IMG/VR virus record: IMGVR_UViG_3300017963_000424
Location: 1 to 41,834 of that record
DNA from: a virus
DNA: 41,834 nt
Strand: one strand, 5' to 3'
The notes below the pieces were generated by a model. That model ran no database searches. It worked only from the letters and a program-made list of their open reading frames with translations, and had not been told where the DNA came from. Made by a program: the position numbers and the translations under genes. This document shows, in pieces, positions 1-8,393 of this stretch (the stretch's first letter is position 1; the number at the start of each line of letters is the position of its first letter).

Positions 1-3000
1 AAATCTTTAATGAACTTATCACCATTTTTAGCGATATCTAAATTACGATATTTATATACTACTGCTTCTTGTATTTGATCTACTGCATTATATAAAGCAT
101 TATCATTTGCTATATAATCATAAGATGTAGGTCCTTTATTAGTCAGGCTATCTAGAAAACCTACTAAACCACCATCTGCATATGAATTTTTTTCTTTATC
201 TTTCGAGATAAAATATTCATTAAATTTATCTAATAGTTTAGGGTTATTATTCATTCCAGAGATTTCATTTATAAAACCTCCTTCTTTATAAGAAAACTTC
301 TCTATACCGAGGTCAGATTTAATTTTATTAAGATCAACCCCTAAAGTTCTTTCATAAAACTTCTGTACACGTTCTGTATCTGCTTCTTTTAACTCTTGAT
401 TTAATTTCCAATAATAATATTCTTGATTAGTTAATTCTTTATTAAAATATTTTTCTTTAATACTAGAAGAATCTAATTTAAGAATAGATTCTGTAACTTT
501 ATTATTGGTTATAGCCTCTTGTAATTCTTTACGACCTTCTATTACACGCGCTAAACTTTCTTTACCTGCACTTTGCACTAATGTATTAGTGAAATTAACC
601 ATTCCTCCAGTAGCAAATTTAGGAACAACTCCACTATAATTAATTGCGTCTAATAATGGTTTGTTTTTTGCAGTAGCTTTAGCATTTATTACATATTCAC
701 CATTAGATAAAAGAGCGGGTATAGAGTCAGAAGTACCTGTACCTGGGCCTTTTAGTAATCCTCCTGTAGCATATAATTTGAAATTTTTTGCAGAAGAATC
801 TCCAGGAAGTCTAACTACTGAATCTTCAAATTTCGAATCTCTACCGCCACCAAAAATATTAATTCCAAATGGACTAAAATTCTTAATTGAATCTGTTAAT
901 GCTTCTAATTTACCACCTAAATCTAAACCTTCTATAAAGGTTTTTATGGTATCCCACCAACTAGCGGCTCTATCCCAGAATGCTTCAAGACCAATTAATA
1001 CTGGACCTATTACTGGTTGTTGTAATAGATACTCTCGGATCTTAGCTCCAAAAGATTGAAGATTTTCACTGAATTTAACTAATAATGTAGTTATTCCAAT
1101 TAGTAGTAAAATATTTTTAAATGCAGCTATAAAACGTTTAACGGCATCTGCTTGTAGAATAGCAGCTAATCTCCGCCAAGCATTAGTAAATACTAATTTA
1201 AGTTCTAATAAAAAACTTCTACCATATGCAAATAATTTCGCTAAAAAAGTATTATTCAAAAATGCAAATAATGCTGTTTTAGCTGCTCTATAAATTGCAG
1301 GAATACCTATAAGAATCTTAGCTACTAAATTACCAATTCCTCCTCCAATTACTGCGGTAACTGATTGTACAACTGCTGAAGAAGCTAAAATTGCTGCAAG
1401 TGCTCTTCCACCTTCTAATTCAAATTCATCAACAAAACGTTGACCTAATACAACACCACCATAAGTACCGACGGCAGTGCCTAATACAATACCAGCACGC
1501 GTAGCACCATCTACTATAGTAGTTCGAATTTTAGCTAATGCTTCATTAGTAGCAGTTAATTCTGCTTGTGGTACTTTAATATCCCGCCTTAAAATAAGCC
1601 CTTCTTCTCTGATGCCTCTCCTACTAGAGATGGCTCCACCACGCAATCTGCGTTCTCTACTTAATTCTTGTTGTAATGTTGCTCTTTCTTGTTTAGCCGC
1701 TGCTATTTTTGCATCTAAAACTTTTTTCTCTTTACCTACATTCTTTCTTACATTGCTTATTAAGGCTAATCTTTCTGCTTCTAATCCTTGTTGTCTCTCT
1801 ATGATTTTTCTTTGAGCTTGTACATTTCTTCTAGCATTTGCTGTAAAACGAGAAATTCGATCCCTAGAGGTTTCTAAATCTGCATCTATCTCTGCAATTC
1901 TTGCTTCAGCGGGTGCTACTTTTCTATTTAATGCTCTTTGACGTCCGCCAAGTGTAGTTCCTTCACCAACAGCTAATCCAGGAAAAACTATTAGCTTTCC
2001 AAGACCTACAAGTAATTCCTTTATACTCTCTCCACCAGCCACTCCTATAGCGAGAGATGTAGCAGAAAGACCTGCTGCTACTGGATTTTCAGCAATAGCA
2101 ACAGCTATTATTTTTAGTAAAGTTACTATTCCTGCAAAATCAAGAAGACGTAATGTATCTGAAGCTAGAGTAATAGGGTTAATATCTAAAGCGAGAGAAG
2201 CTAATGCACCAATCACTCCTACTTTAATCACTTTACCAATAATTTGTCCTACTATTGATAAATAATTACTACCTATAAAAAATTTGGCTAGAGCATTAAA
2301 TATTACTGCTCCAATTACTGCGGCATTTAATGCCAATTGTGGGCTAGCTACTACTGAAGCTAAAAGTGTTATTCCAGAAATCCCTTTTACTAAAGTCTCA
2401 ACAAAATCACTTGCTATATTACTAAATAAAGGTGCAAGTTCTTCTCTGACTACATTTGTAGTTTCTTTTGCAAATTTTAAAAATAATCCTGAAGTACCTG
2501 CTATCAATGTACCAGTCAATGCAGTAACTAATGCTAAAGAAAATTTCTTTGCAACTAAAGCAAAAATTGCAGTTAAACTTGAAACTCCTAAAACACCAAT
2601 TTCAAAACTAGCTTTAAAATTCTTATCTAATTCTTCTAATGGATTTTTAATTTCTTTATTTAATTCATCAAAACTTTCTTTTGTATCCTCTGTAAAACCA
2701 GAAATTACATTTAATGCATCTTTAGTTGAATCAGCAGTTACTTTTACAATTCGCTTCCACATATCTGGTACAATAGATCGCCCTACCAGATAGATAAATA
2801 ATCCAAAGAAAAGGGATGCAACAGCTTTAGTAAAAGAAATAATTCGAAATAGAGCTAGAGATAAAATTCCTGTACTCGCTAGAATTCCTCCAAAAATTTC
2901 TCTAAAGGAAAAATCTAAACCAATACCAGCTTTAAGTAAAGCTGTTTGGAATTTAATAATTAGTGTTTCTATTTTAGAAGTAATGATAATTATTCTTAAT

Positions 3001-3815
3001 GCTAATTTATCTCCAAATTCTGTTAAAGTTTTGGCAAAATTATCAAGAACTCTACCTAAACTCCCTCCGAAACCAAAAGCACCTATTAAATTCTTTACTA
3101 GATTTTTACCGGCTCTTTCTATTGCTTGAAACCCTTCACTTATTGTGGGTTCAATAAGTTCAAATTCTTTTCTTATTTCCTCAGCACTATTTTTTAAGGC
3201 ATTCTTAATTACTCTAGAAGTAATTTGTCCTTGTTCAGCTAAGGAACGTAATGCTGCAATATCTACATCTAACTCATCAGCTAATGCTTGTGCTACTCTT
3301 GGCAATCCTTCTAATACTGAATTTAATTCTTCACCTCTAAGAGCACCAGCAGCAATACCTTGATTTAACTGGATTAGAGAAGAAGAAATAGTTTCAACAG
3401 AACCGCCACCAATCTTCCCTGCTTGTACTAAAGTCTCTGTTAACGCTAATGCTTCAGGAACAGATGCTCTTGCACTTATTGCTAATCTATTAAATGTTTG
3501 TGCAATATCATCTATAGGCGCTCTTGTACGTGAGGATATATCTCGTACTTGGTTAAGTACAATAGAGAGTTGTTTAGTTCTACCTGTTACTAGTGCAACT
3601 CTATTCTCTAATCTTGTAAATGAATCTAAAGAGGAAGAAATAGTTCGAAAGGTGGCATAGGTAGCCACTAATGTACCAAGACTCTTCGTAATAAAACTGA
3701 AAGACTTAGAAAGTTTTTCAGTGGATTTATCAATACTTTTAACAGCTTGATCTAATTGTTTTAAATCAGCTTGTGCTTTTTTAGAATCAGATACAAACTC
3801 TAAACGAATAGCCAT
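1..3815 (-). CDS. Tape measure protein (partial, cut by left edge)
   Basis: The frame is open from an ATG at 3815 to the window edge, at least 1,271 codons. The N-terminus (MAIRLEFVSDSKKAQADLKQ) starts a coiled coil with Lys/Ser-rich heptads. The middle holds several long hydrophobic stretches. Around positions 690-760 the frame encodes GPGTGTSDSIPALLSNGEYV, a glycine-rich motif typical of the C-terminal part of siphovirus tape measure proteins. Tape measures set tail length, fill the tail tube and are ejected with the DNA. The gene follows the HK97-gp10-like gene with one base between stop and start and has an AGAGG SD. The C-terminus lies outside the window. Identification is firm; total length is unknown. 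Confidence 0.93.
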   Translation of the reverse strand, partial: MAIRLEFVSDSKKAQADLKQLDQAVKSIDKSTEKLSKSFSFITKSLGTLVATYATFRTISSSLDSFTRLENRVALVTGRTKQLSIVLNQVRDISSRTRAPIDDIAQTFNRLAISARASVPEALALTETLVQAGKIGGGSVETISSSLIQLNQGIAAGALRGEELNSVLEGLPRVAQALADELDVDIAALRSLAEQGQITSRVIKNALKNSAEEIRKEFELIEPTISEGFQAIERAGKNLVKNLIGAFGFGGSLGRVLDNFAKTLTEFGDKLALRIIIITSKIETLIIKFQTALLKAGIGLDFSFREIFGGILASTGILSLALFRIISFTKAVASLFFGLFIYLVGRSIVPDMWKRIVKVTADSTKDALNVISGFTEDTKESFDELNKEIKNPLEELDKNFKASFEIGVLGVSSLTAIFALVAKKFSLALVTALTGTLIAGTSGLFLKFAKETTNVVREELAPLFSNIASDFVETLVKGISGITLLASVVASPQLALNAAVIGAVIFNALAKFFIGSNYLSIVGQIIGKVIKVGVIGALASLALDINPITLASDTLRLLDFAGIVTLLKIIAVAIAENPVAAGLSATSLAIGVAGGESIKELLVGLGKLIVFPGLAVGEGTTLGGRQRALNRKVAPAEARIAEIDADLETSRDRISRFTANARRNVQAQRKIIERQQGLEAERLALISNVRKNVGKEKKVLDAKIAAAKQERATLQQELSRERRLRGGAISSRRGIREEGLILRRDIKVPQAELTATNEALAKIRTTIVDGATRAGIVLGTAVGTYGGVVLGQRFVDEFELEGGRALAAILASSAVVQSVTAVIGGGIGNLVAKILIGIPAIYRAAKTALFAFLNNTFLAKLFAYGRSFLLELKLVFTNAWRRLAAILQADAVKRFIAAFKNILLLIGITTLLVKFSENLQSFGAKIREYLLQQPVIGPVLIGLEAFWDRAASWWDTIKTFIEGLDLGGKLEALTDSIKNFSPFGINIFGGGRDSKFEDSVVRLPGDSSAKNFKLYATGGLLKGPGTGTSDSIPALLSNGEYVINAKATAKNKPLLDAINYSGVVPKFATGGMVNFTNTLVQSAGKESLARVIEGRKELQEAITNNKVTESILKLDSSSIKEKYFNKELTNQEYYYWKLNQELKEADTERVQKFYERTLGVDLNKIKSDLGIEKFSYKEGGFINEISGMNNNPKLLDKFNEYFISKDKEKNSYADGGLVGFLDSLTNKGPTSYDYIANDNALYNAVDQIQEAVVYKYRNLDIAKNGDKFIKD

Positions 3816-3816
3816 A

Positions 3817-4218
3817 TTAAACCTCTAAGTAAACTAACCCTTCAATCTCAAAATACTTTTGTATAGTATTTTCTATAAAACGAGAAGGGGCTTGTTTAGA
3901 GCTTCCTGCATTTAATTTATCGATATAACTTACACCATTAGTAATGTATAATTTTTCGATAGTATCTTTAGAAGGTGGACTCAGTAAAGTAGTAGATAAT
4001 GCATTTGTCGCTACTAATGTGCTTCTAAATTCAGTTGGGGAAGTAGTAAGTGTCCAAGAATTTCTTGCTCTACCTGTATCAACTGGAGTAACTGATTTTA
4101 AATCTCCAAGAGCTTGAAATGCTCTTGCGCGCATAGCACTATTTACAAACTGATTTAAATCAGAATTAGCTTTGGCAAATTCTTGTTCTGCACCTTTTAT
4201 CTTTACAGTAACTGGCAC
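3817..4218 (-). CDS. HK97 gp10-like tail/neck protein
   Basis: 133 aa, GTG start with the SD AAGGAG overlapping the stop of the upstream chaperone frame. The segment LKSVTPVDTGRARNSWTL and a later LYITNGVSYIDKLNAG resemble the HK97-gp10/minor tail family, in which a T-P-V-D-T-G-x-x-R/A-x-S motif is characteristic. Members are tail-completion or head-tail joining components. Its place directly before the tape measure gene is slightly unusual, since gp10 homologues more often precede the tail tube, but fits tail assembly. The family call comes from recognised motifs only. Confidence 0.7.
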   Translation of the reverse strand: MPVTVKIKGAEQEFAKANSDLNQFVNSAMRARAFQALGDLKSVTPVDTGRARNSWTLTTSPTEFRSTLVATNALSTTLLSPPSKDTIEKLYITNGVSYIDKLNAGSSKQAPSRFIENTIQKYFEIEGLVYLEV

Positions 4219-4222
4219 AATA

Positions 4223-4498
4223 TTACTCCTTTACATTCACATCCCATCCAGTATCCTTAATCATCTTATGAAGGAAACCAGATCCAACAAGTTTACTAGC
4301 ATCACTGCTGTGATCTCTTTCTTCACGCAGTTGACGCTCTCTTTCAATAGTATGGAGGGATGCAAATAGCTTATGGGGCTTCTCTTTAACACCCCAAGCT
4401 GCTAACAGATAAGAGAAACGGTGGTCATCTCTCCAACCGATCGGACGCCGTTTGAAGTATTCAAACCACCCTTTTACTTCTGAGATAGGCCATTCCAT
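4223..4498 (-). CDS. Tail assembly chaperone, T part (translated by -1 frameshift from the upstream gene)
   Basis: From the internal ATG at 4498 this is 91 aa, with WFEYFKRRPIGWRDDHRFSY resembling the GT/DUF4035-type tail chaperone C-terminus. The same frame stays open upstream to 4573 (reading RLSDEELEFYELAFHLGYPV just before the ATG) and contains no good start or SD there. It overlaps the end of the G gene, whose sequence carries a slippery GGGAAAC. The real product is therefore most likely a G-T fusion of about 220 aa (106 residues of G, then 114 of T). In lambda, gpG and gpGT load the tape measure protein and recruit tail tube subunits. Separate translation from 4498 is the alternative. 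Confidence 0.8.
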   Translation of the reverse strand: MEWPISEVKGWFEYFKRRPIGWRDDHRFSYLLAAWGVKEKPHKLFASLHTIERERQLREERDHSSDASKLVGSGFLHKMIKDTGWDVNVKE

Positions 4499-4560
4499 AA
4501 CTTCATGTACAGGATAGCCTAAGTGAAAAGCTAATTCATAAAATTCTAGCTCTTCATCAC

Positions 4561-4884
4561 TTAGCCGTTTCCCTCAACTTCCTCATCACTGACCTTAAGG
4601 CCATTGAATTCGAGCACTGCTTCTGCAAGTGCTTTGAGAGAGGCAATAGATGCTTCACCGAGATCTTCATCGGTGATATCCTCAAGACCTATTACACCCT
4701 TTCGAATGATAGATCCCAAAGACTGACGATTGTTTTCAAACGATTCAACGTCTTCCAATTCCTTAGCCAGCTCTGAGAATTCTTTAACTTGATTAAAGGT
4801 GAGCTCTCTGACCTCAACCTTATCACCGTTAAAATCAATCTCTTTTGTATTCACCTTCTTCAATAATGAAAGTGCATCAGCCAT
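4561..4884 (-). CDS. Tail assembly chaperone, G protein
   Basis: 107 aa, acidic, with SD AAGGAG before ATG. It begins MADALSLLKKVNTKEIDFNG and has a beta-hairpin-like N-terminus (KVEVRELTFNQV) followed by helices, the usual architecture of siphovirus G-type chaperones (a tube-protein-like start followed by an acidic helical part). It lies between tail tube and tape measure, the conserved position for G/GT. Its last codons contain the frameshift heptamer (4567-4573), so most ribosomes should stop at 4561 and a minority make the longer fusion. The family is judged from context, slippery site and shape. Confidence 0.82.
   Translation of the reverse strand: MADALSLLKKVNTKEIDFNGDKVEVRELTFNQVKEFSELAKELEDVESFENNRQSLGSIIRKGVIGLEDITDEDLGEASIASLKALAEAVLEFNGLKVSDEEVEGNG
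4567..4573 (-). promoter_or_regulatory. Programmed -1 frameshift slippery site GGGAAAC
   Basis: On the minus strand the G gene ends GAG GGA AAC GGC TAA. The heptamer G-GGA-AAC is in the zero frame and fits the X-XXY-YYZ rule. Slippage by -1 gives GGG AAA CGG CTA and enters the T frame, which opens right after a TGA at 4574-4576. Lambda uses the near-identical GGGAAAG at the same gene junction. No strong downstream pseudoknot was evident by eye. Confidence 0.85.
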
Positions 4885-4890
4885 TGAATA

Positions 4891-5121
4891 TTACTCCTTC
4901 AAAAATAATCCAGGATTATGGACCTGGAAGTCATCGATTAGTTTACGAAATTGATGCAATGCGTGCAACGTATCTAATACTTCTTGCCACTTTACCGATT
5001 TAGGTGGAAATTCCTCCAAGCGTTGAGAAGTCTTATTGATTGAGATATCAACTGACTTCTTTGCATTATTAGCCGTTACCCGCATAACGTAGGATTTATC
5101 AAAAGGCTTTTCATCATCCAT
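4891..5121 (-). CDS. Small tail-region protein of unknown function
   Basis: 76 aa, mixed charge (MDDEKPFDKSYVMRVTANNA at the start, a helical C-terminal half with LDTLHALHQFRKLIDDFQ). It lies between the tail tube gene and the G chaperone gene. An AGGA SD lies about six bases before the ATG. No family was recognised. Position suggests a tail-assembly accessory role, which is inference only. Confidence 0.7.
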   Translation of the reverse strand: MDDEKPFDKSYVMRVTANNAKKSVDISINKTSQRLEEFPPKSVKWQEVLDTLHALHQFRKLIDDFQVHNPGLFLKE

Positions 5122-5144
5122 AGCAAATCCTTAGTCAGGGATTA

Positions 5145-5162
5145 GGGGGCCATGAGGCCCCC
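5145..5162 (-). terminator. GC-rich hairpin after tail tube gene (attenuator-like)
   Basis: A perfect 7-bp stem, GGGGGCC/GGCCCCC, with a 4-base loop lies 15 bases after the tail tube stop codon. No T-run follows on the minus strand, so it is not a standard intrinsic terminator. It could act as a partial attenuator or as a 3'-end stabiliser of the abundant tail tube transcript. Confidence 0.45.
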
Positions 5163-5176
5163 ATTAGTTAAGCTAA

Positions 5177-5914
5177 TTAAGCAGTAGGCGGCTTGCCATA
5201 AACCAGACTGGTAGTAACATCAGTCGGGTTTGCGTAACTCCAAGGACCACTCAGCTGACCTTGAATAGTCAGTGAGACGTTTACTTGGTTAGCATCGGTA
5301 AGGGCCGGTACAATTTCGAAAGAAGCTACTGATCCGAACAGATAGAAATCAGAGAACTCACGAATAGTTGAACCATCATCACCTGCGCCATTTTGCCACT
5401 CGTAAGGCAGCTGGACGTCTGCCGAACCTGCACCATCAGTACCGCCAGATTCATTAGCAGCAGTACCACCCTGTGACTTAACCAATTCACCATTCGAAAG
5501 ACGAATGCGGAACAGCTTAGTTTCACCAGAAGCTCGCAGATCATCAATAAAATAGTGAATAGATGGTACATAGTTGAAAGTAAAATCAAGGTTCGGCGGG
5601 TCAGATTGGCCTACCACCTGGCTAGAAGACGGCTGACCGTACTGAGGTACGTTTACGATATTAGCAGGAATACCAATATTCGGAAACTCTCTAATACGAC
5701 CAAAAGCTCTTGCATTTGCAGTAGCTGCCCATGCTACAGGGATATTATCGCCTGCAGCACCTGGCGTAGTACGAGTCTCAAATTCAACTCGCCATTCATC
5801 ACCTGTTTCATCGCGGCTAACTTCACCAGCAGTGGGAGTACCTTCGACAACAGTATTTGTAACGTACGCAAGGGAAGTGTAAATCCCTGCACCAATTGAA
5901 GTAATATTAGGCAT
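5177..5914 (-). CDS. Major tail (tube) protein
   Basis: 245 aa, SD AGGAG before ATG. It is beta-rich, with Gly/Thr/Val-rich strands (for example PALTDANQVNVSLTIQGQLS near the C-terminus), the composition expected of a siphovirus tail tube subunit. It follows the tail terminator candidate and precedes the G/GT chaperones and tape measure, the standard order. Its DNA is visibly less AT-rich than the flanking small genes, as often seen for highly expressed structural genes. Assignment rests on synteny and composition; no sequence motif is diagnostic. Confidence 0.8.
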   Translation of the reverse strand: MPNITSIGAGIYTSLAYVTNTVVEGTPTAGEVSRDETGDEWRVEFETRTTPGAAGDNIPVAWAATANARAFGRIREFPNIGIPANIVNVPQYGQPSSSQVVGQSDPPNLDFTFNYVPSIHYFIDDLRASGETKLFRIRLSNGELVKSQGGTAANESGGTDGAGSADVQLPYEWQNGAGDDGSTIREFSDFYLFGSVASFEIVPALTDANQVNVSLTIQGQLSGPWSYANPTDVTTSLVYGKPPTA

Positions 5915-5928
5915 TGTCTTTTCTCCTA

Positions 5929-6330
5929 TTAGTAAGACGAAAACCGTAAAACATAATCCGCTCTGAAGAGCGATGGATCATCTAAATCATTTCCTTTAAC
6001 ATCTAAACTTGAAGCTGATGTTTGAATTGAATCACCTATCACCTTCTTGTTTAAGACATCGTCTAACAAGTCAGAAATTTCATAGATCCTTCTCGTTCCA
6101 GTATTAACGGGAGTATAAATTTGAAGAATAATCAATCCGGCTACTTGTTTCTCATCTCCATATTGGATATTGAGCTCCTGAGCAGGAAGTACTTCAATAA
6201 TTACATACTCATTGGGCCGATTACTAGTAGGAGCAATATTGGAAGGATATGCTTGGATATCGTTGCTCACCCACTCGGAGCTAGCAAAGATGTTTTCCAA
6301 ATCTCCAATTATTTGTGAATAACTAGCCAT
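5929..6330 (-). CDS. Tail terminator / tail completion protein (probable)
   Basis: About 133 aa from the ATG at 6330 (MASYSQIIGDLENIFASSEW), with a GGTGG sequence just upstream inside the end of the previous gene; a GTG at 6339 is an alternative. The protein has PNEYVIIEVLPAQELNIQYG, then VAGLIILQIYTPVNTGTRRI and a late YVLRFSSY strand. That alpha/beta pattern matches the DUF4128/gpU-like tail terminator family, which caps the tail tube and joins it to the head. Its place between connector and tail tube agrees. Confidence 0.65.
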   Translation of the reverse strand: MASYSQIIGDLENIFASSEWVSNDIQAYPSNIAPTSNRPNEYVIIEVLPAQELNIQYGDEKQVAGLIILQIYTPVNTGTRRIYEISDLLDDVLNKKVIGDSIQTSASSLDVKGNDLDDPSLFRADYVLRFSSY

Positions 6331-6331
6331 G

Positions 6332-6694
6332 CTATCCACCTACTCCAATGCCTTCAACAGAATAACCATTATCAGTAAATTCCAGAATCTTATAAGTTCT
6401 ACCATCAGCGGTAAAGCTATCAAATTGGTTATAAGAATCACCCAAGTCAGCTTTATTTACAATAAATTTGACACTGAGTTCTTCTATGATATTAGAGGAC
6501 GATCTGTCTTCATTAATAGTAATACTTTCTATGACTCCTTCCAGAGTGATATCAGTACTCGATTCAGAAACTTCACCAGTAGCGAAATTGTAATCTCTAT
6601 TGGTGGTAGTAGAAAACACAATAGTTTGCTTCAAATCTCCTAAGAGATCAAAGGCAGCACTGACTTGTGTTTCAACTAAATTTCTTAACGACAC
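6332..6694 (-). CDS. Head closure / head-tail connector protein (probable)
   Basis: 120 aa, GTG start one base after the upstream stop, weak SD. It starts with a short helix, then beta-rich sequence (DITLEGVIESITINEDRSSS, later ADGRTYKILEFTDNGYSVEG). This shape fits the small beta-barrel head-closure (stopper) proteins of siphoviruses. It lies between the DnaT-like adaptor and the tail terminator, the expected slot. No motif was firmly recognised, so the role is inferred from position and fold pattern. Confidence 0.58.
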   Translation of the reverse strand: MSLRNLVETQVSAAFDLLGDLKQTIVFSTTTNRDYNFATGEVSESSTDITLEGVIESITINEDRSSSNIIEELSVKFIVNKADLGDSYNQFDSFTADGRTYKILEFTDNGYSVEGIGVGG

Positions 6695-6695
6695 T

Positions 6696-7232
6696 TTACC
6701 ATGCTCTAAAAGTTGGCTTGAAAAGTCCTGAACCCGTAGGAGTTACGCCGAATAAATGATCTATCAAGCTTTTTACCATAAACGGAATTTCAACACCTTC
6801 CAAAGTCATATTAGGGATATTATCCCTCGTTTTAAGGCCGTCTATCTCAATAGAACCAACCTTAATTCGATCAGGCCCATCACCAGAACTACTTGTAGTA
6901 GTGCCTGTGAAACTTCCATTAGCAACGAAATAAATTGCTAATTCTACCTGTGCCTCTTTAATCTCCTCTGGAGTTTCATTACTAATAGTAACTTCTGCTC
7001 CAATTTTAGGATCATAGTATGTAGCATTTCGAGGCCATGCTAATGCTTGAGTAGTGGCAGCTGCTTCTCCGACCCAAGTAATTGTGTCAAGAAAATCAGT
7101 AGCACTGACTAATAGCTTTTCTTTATCTTCCTCAAAGAGATTGATAAAGTCATCTGTACCCTCTCGATCTAATGCATAAGCATCAGCGAAGGCTACATCT
7201 GTATAACTATTTGTACCAATTACTAAAGCCAC
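6696..7232 (-). CDS. Head-tail connector (adaptor) with DnaT-like/gp6-type fold
   Basis: 178 aa, GTG start, GGA-type SD nine bases upstream. The sequence SYTDVAFADAYALDREGTDD near the N-terminus, QALAWPR in the middle and a helix beginning PEEIKEAQVELA match the phage adaptor family annotated as DnaT-like single-stranded DNA-binding domain. Those genes lie immediately after the capsid gene and encode the ring that extends the portal. It follows the major capsid gene here, supporting the call. Confidence 0.75.
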   Translation of the reverse strand: MALVIGTNSYTDVAFADAYALDREGTDDFINLFEEDKEKLLVSATDFLDTITWVGEAAATTQALAWPRNATYYDPKIGAEVTISNETPEEIKEAQVELAIYFVANGSFTGTTTSSSGDGPDRIKVGSIEIDGLKTRDNIPNMTLEGVEIPFMVKSLIDHLFGVTPTGSGLFKPTFRAW

Positions 7233-7246
7233 TAATCAAATTCCAA

Positions 7247-8377
7247 TTAAGCATGAAGAACGGGCAGAATACCAAGATTCAGATAACCCATGTCAGCACG
7301 CGCCCAAGAACCTGCTTGGTCATAACCACCAGCACCGCTGGTAGCAACAAACGCAGTCTCAGCGCCAGCCCAATCGTAGCCCATCGGATGCAGGACATAG
7401 CCCCAGCGATACCAGATGTCAGTAGTACCACCACCTTGGTAGGCAGCAGCAGCACGATCAACCTCTACAGGAACAGGCACAGTAAGTGCTTGCATCGCCA
7501 GAGAGTTGGGCTTGACAATGAAAGTAGTCTTAACAGACCGAGCATTGACATTGCCGCCTGCTGATAAATCAACAGTAGCTGCACGGGATTGCAGAATACG
7601 GAATTTGCCATTAAAGATAGTTTGGAAAACCAGATTACCTTCAGTAACAACCGTTTGGTCTACAAGGTTGGCAGTACGAAGATCAGCCATAAGAGCAGGA
7701 TCAGTGATAAGATAGTAGTAATCGGCTTCGTAATCTTTCCAAGCCATACCCATTGCACGGAAAAGACGCTCGCCTTTAGCAGCTCCAGGCTGTGAAGCAT
7801 CGATAAGCTTACGCTCATCGGGAGCACCAGTAGCAGCAGCACCAAATTCGCCGAGGGCGTTGATATCTACGAAGAAACCCGTAGTACCATTATCAGCATC
7901 AGTAGTGAAAGATACTAAACCACCACCACGACCAACTTCATAAGCAGCAATACCATTCAGAGTTTCCAGAACAGAGTTGTGCTCATCCTGTGCTTTGGTT
8001 TCACCGAAATCGCGACCAATCTTCGCAAGGCCATCTTGTTGAGAGATGACACGCTGAACATTAACCTGGCGAGCACCGTGGGTACGAACCGTTTTAATGT
8101 ACTTTGCGAAAGCTGAAGTGACTTCGGTAGGAGTTCCGGCAGTAGAATCAGTAGCAGAAGCTACATTGATAACCGGGTTTAAAGTTTTATACCAACGCAG
8201 CTGACCAATATAATCTTCGATATCAGTATTGATGGAAGCTTCAGCGCCTACAATGGCTGTACCTGAGAGCTTTCGTGCATTAGTATACGCCTCGTCAGAA
8301 TACGCACCAACTGCACGCTGGACGTAAAACTGCATTTCATACGGGGAGTTACCCGCAGTAAAAGATGTAACAGCCAT
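7247..8377 (-). CDS. Major capsid protein
   Basis: 376 aa, SD GGAG before ATG. Ala/Gly/Val-rich with a long N-terminal arm (MAVTSFTAGNSPYEMQFYVQ) and a C-terminal segment TDIWYRWGYVLHPMGYDWAG, then NLGILPVL, a signature of the Gp13-like group of HK97-fold major capsid proteins. It sits directly after the coiled-coil scaffold gene and before the adaptor. No protease gene is seen nearby, so the capsid probably matures without a prohead protease of the usual type. Base composition is richer in G+C than in the accessory genes. Confidence 0.88.
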   Translation of the reverse strand: MAVTSFTAGNSPYEMQFYVQRAVGAYSDEAYTNARKLSGTAIVGAEASINTDIEDYIGQLRWYKTLNPVINVASATDSTAGTPTEVTSAFAKYIKTVRTHGARQVNVQRVISQQDGLAKIGRDFGETKAQDEHNSVLETLNGIAAYEVGRGGGLVSFTTDADNGTTGFFVDINALGEFGAAATGAPDERKLIDASQPGAAKGERLFRAMGMAWKDYEADYYYLITDPALMADLRTANLVDQTVVTEGNLVFQTIFNGKFRILQSRAATVDLSAGGNVNARSVKTTFIVKPNSLAMQALTVPVPVEVDRAAAAYQGGGTTDIWYRWGYVLHPMGYDWAGAETAFVATSGAGGYDQAGSWARADMGYLNLGILPVLHA

Positions 8378-8393
8378 TGCTTATTACTCCGTT

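Noticed and set aside
661-3363. Plus-strand open frames of 72-169 codons within the tape measure gene
   Set aside because: They lie antisense to a long minus-strand frame with recognisable tape measure sequence, lack SDs, and have biased compositions typical of shadow frames.
4223-4498. T chaperone as an independent gene
   Set aside because: The frame continues upstream with chaperone-like sequence and there is no SD at 4498, while a slippery site exists at the right place, so a frameshift product is preferred.
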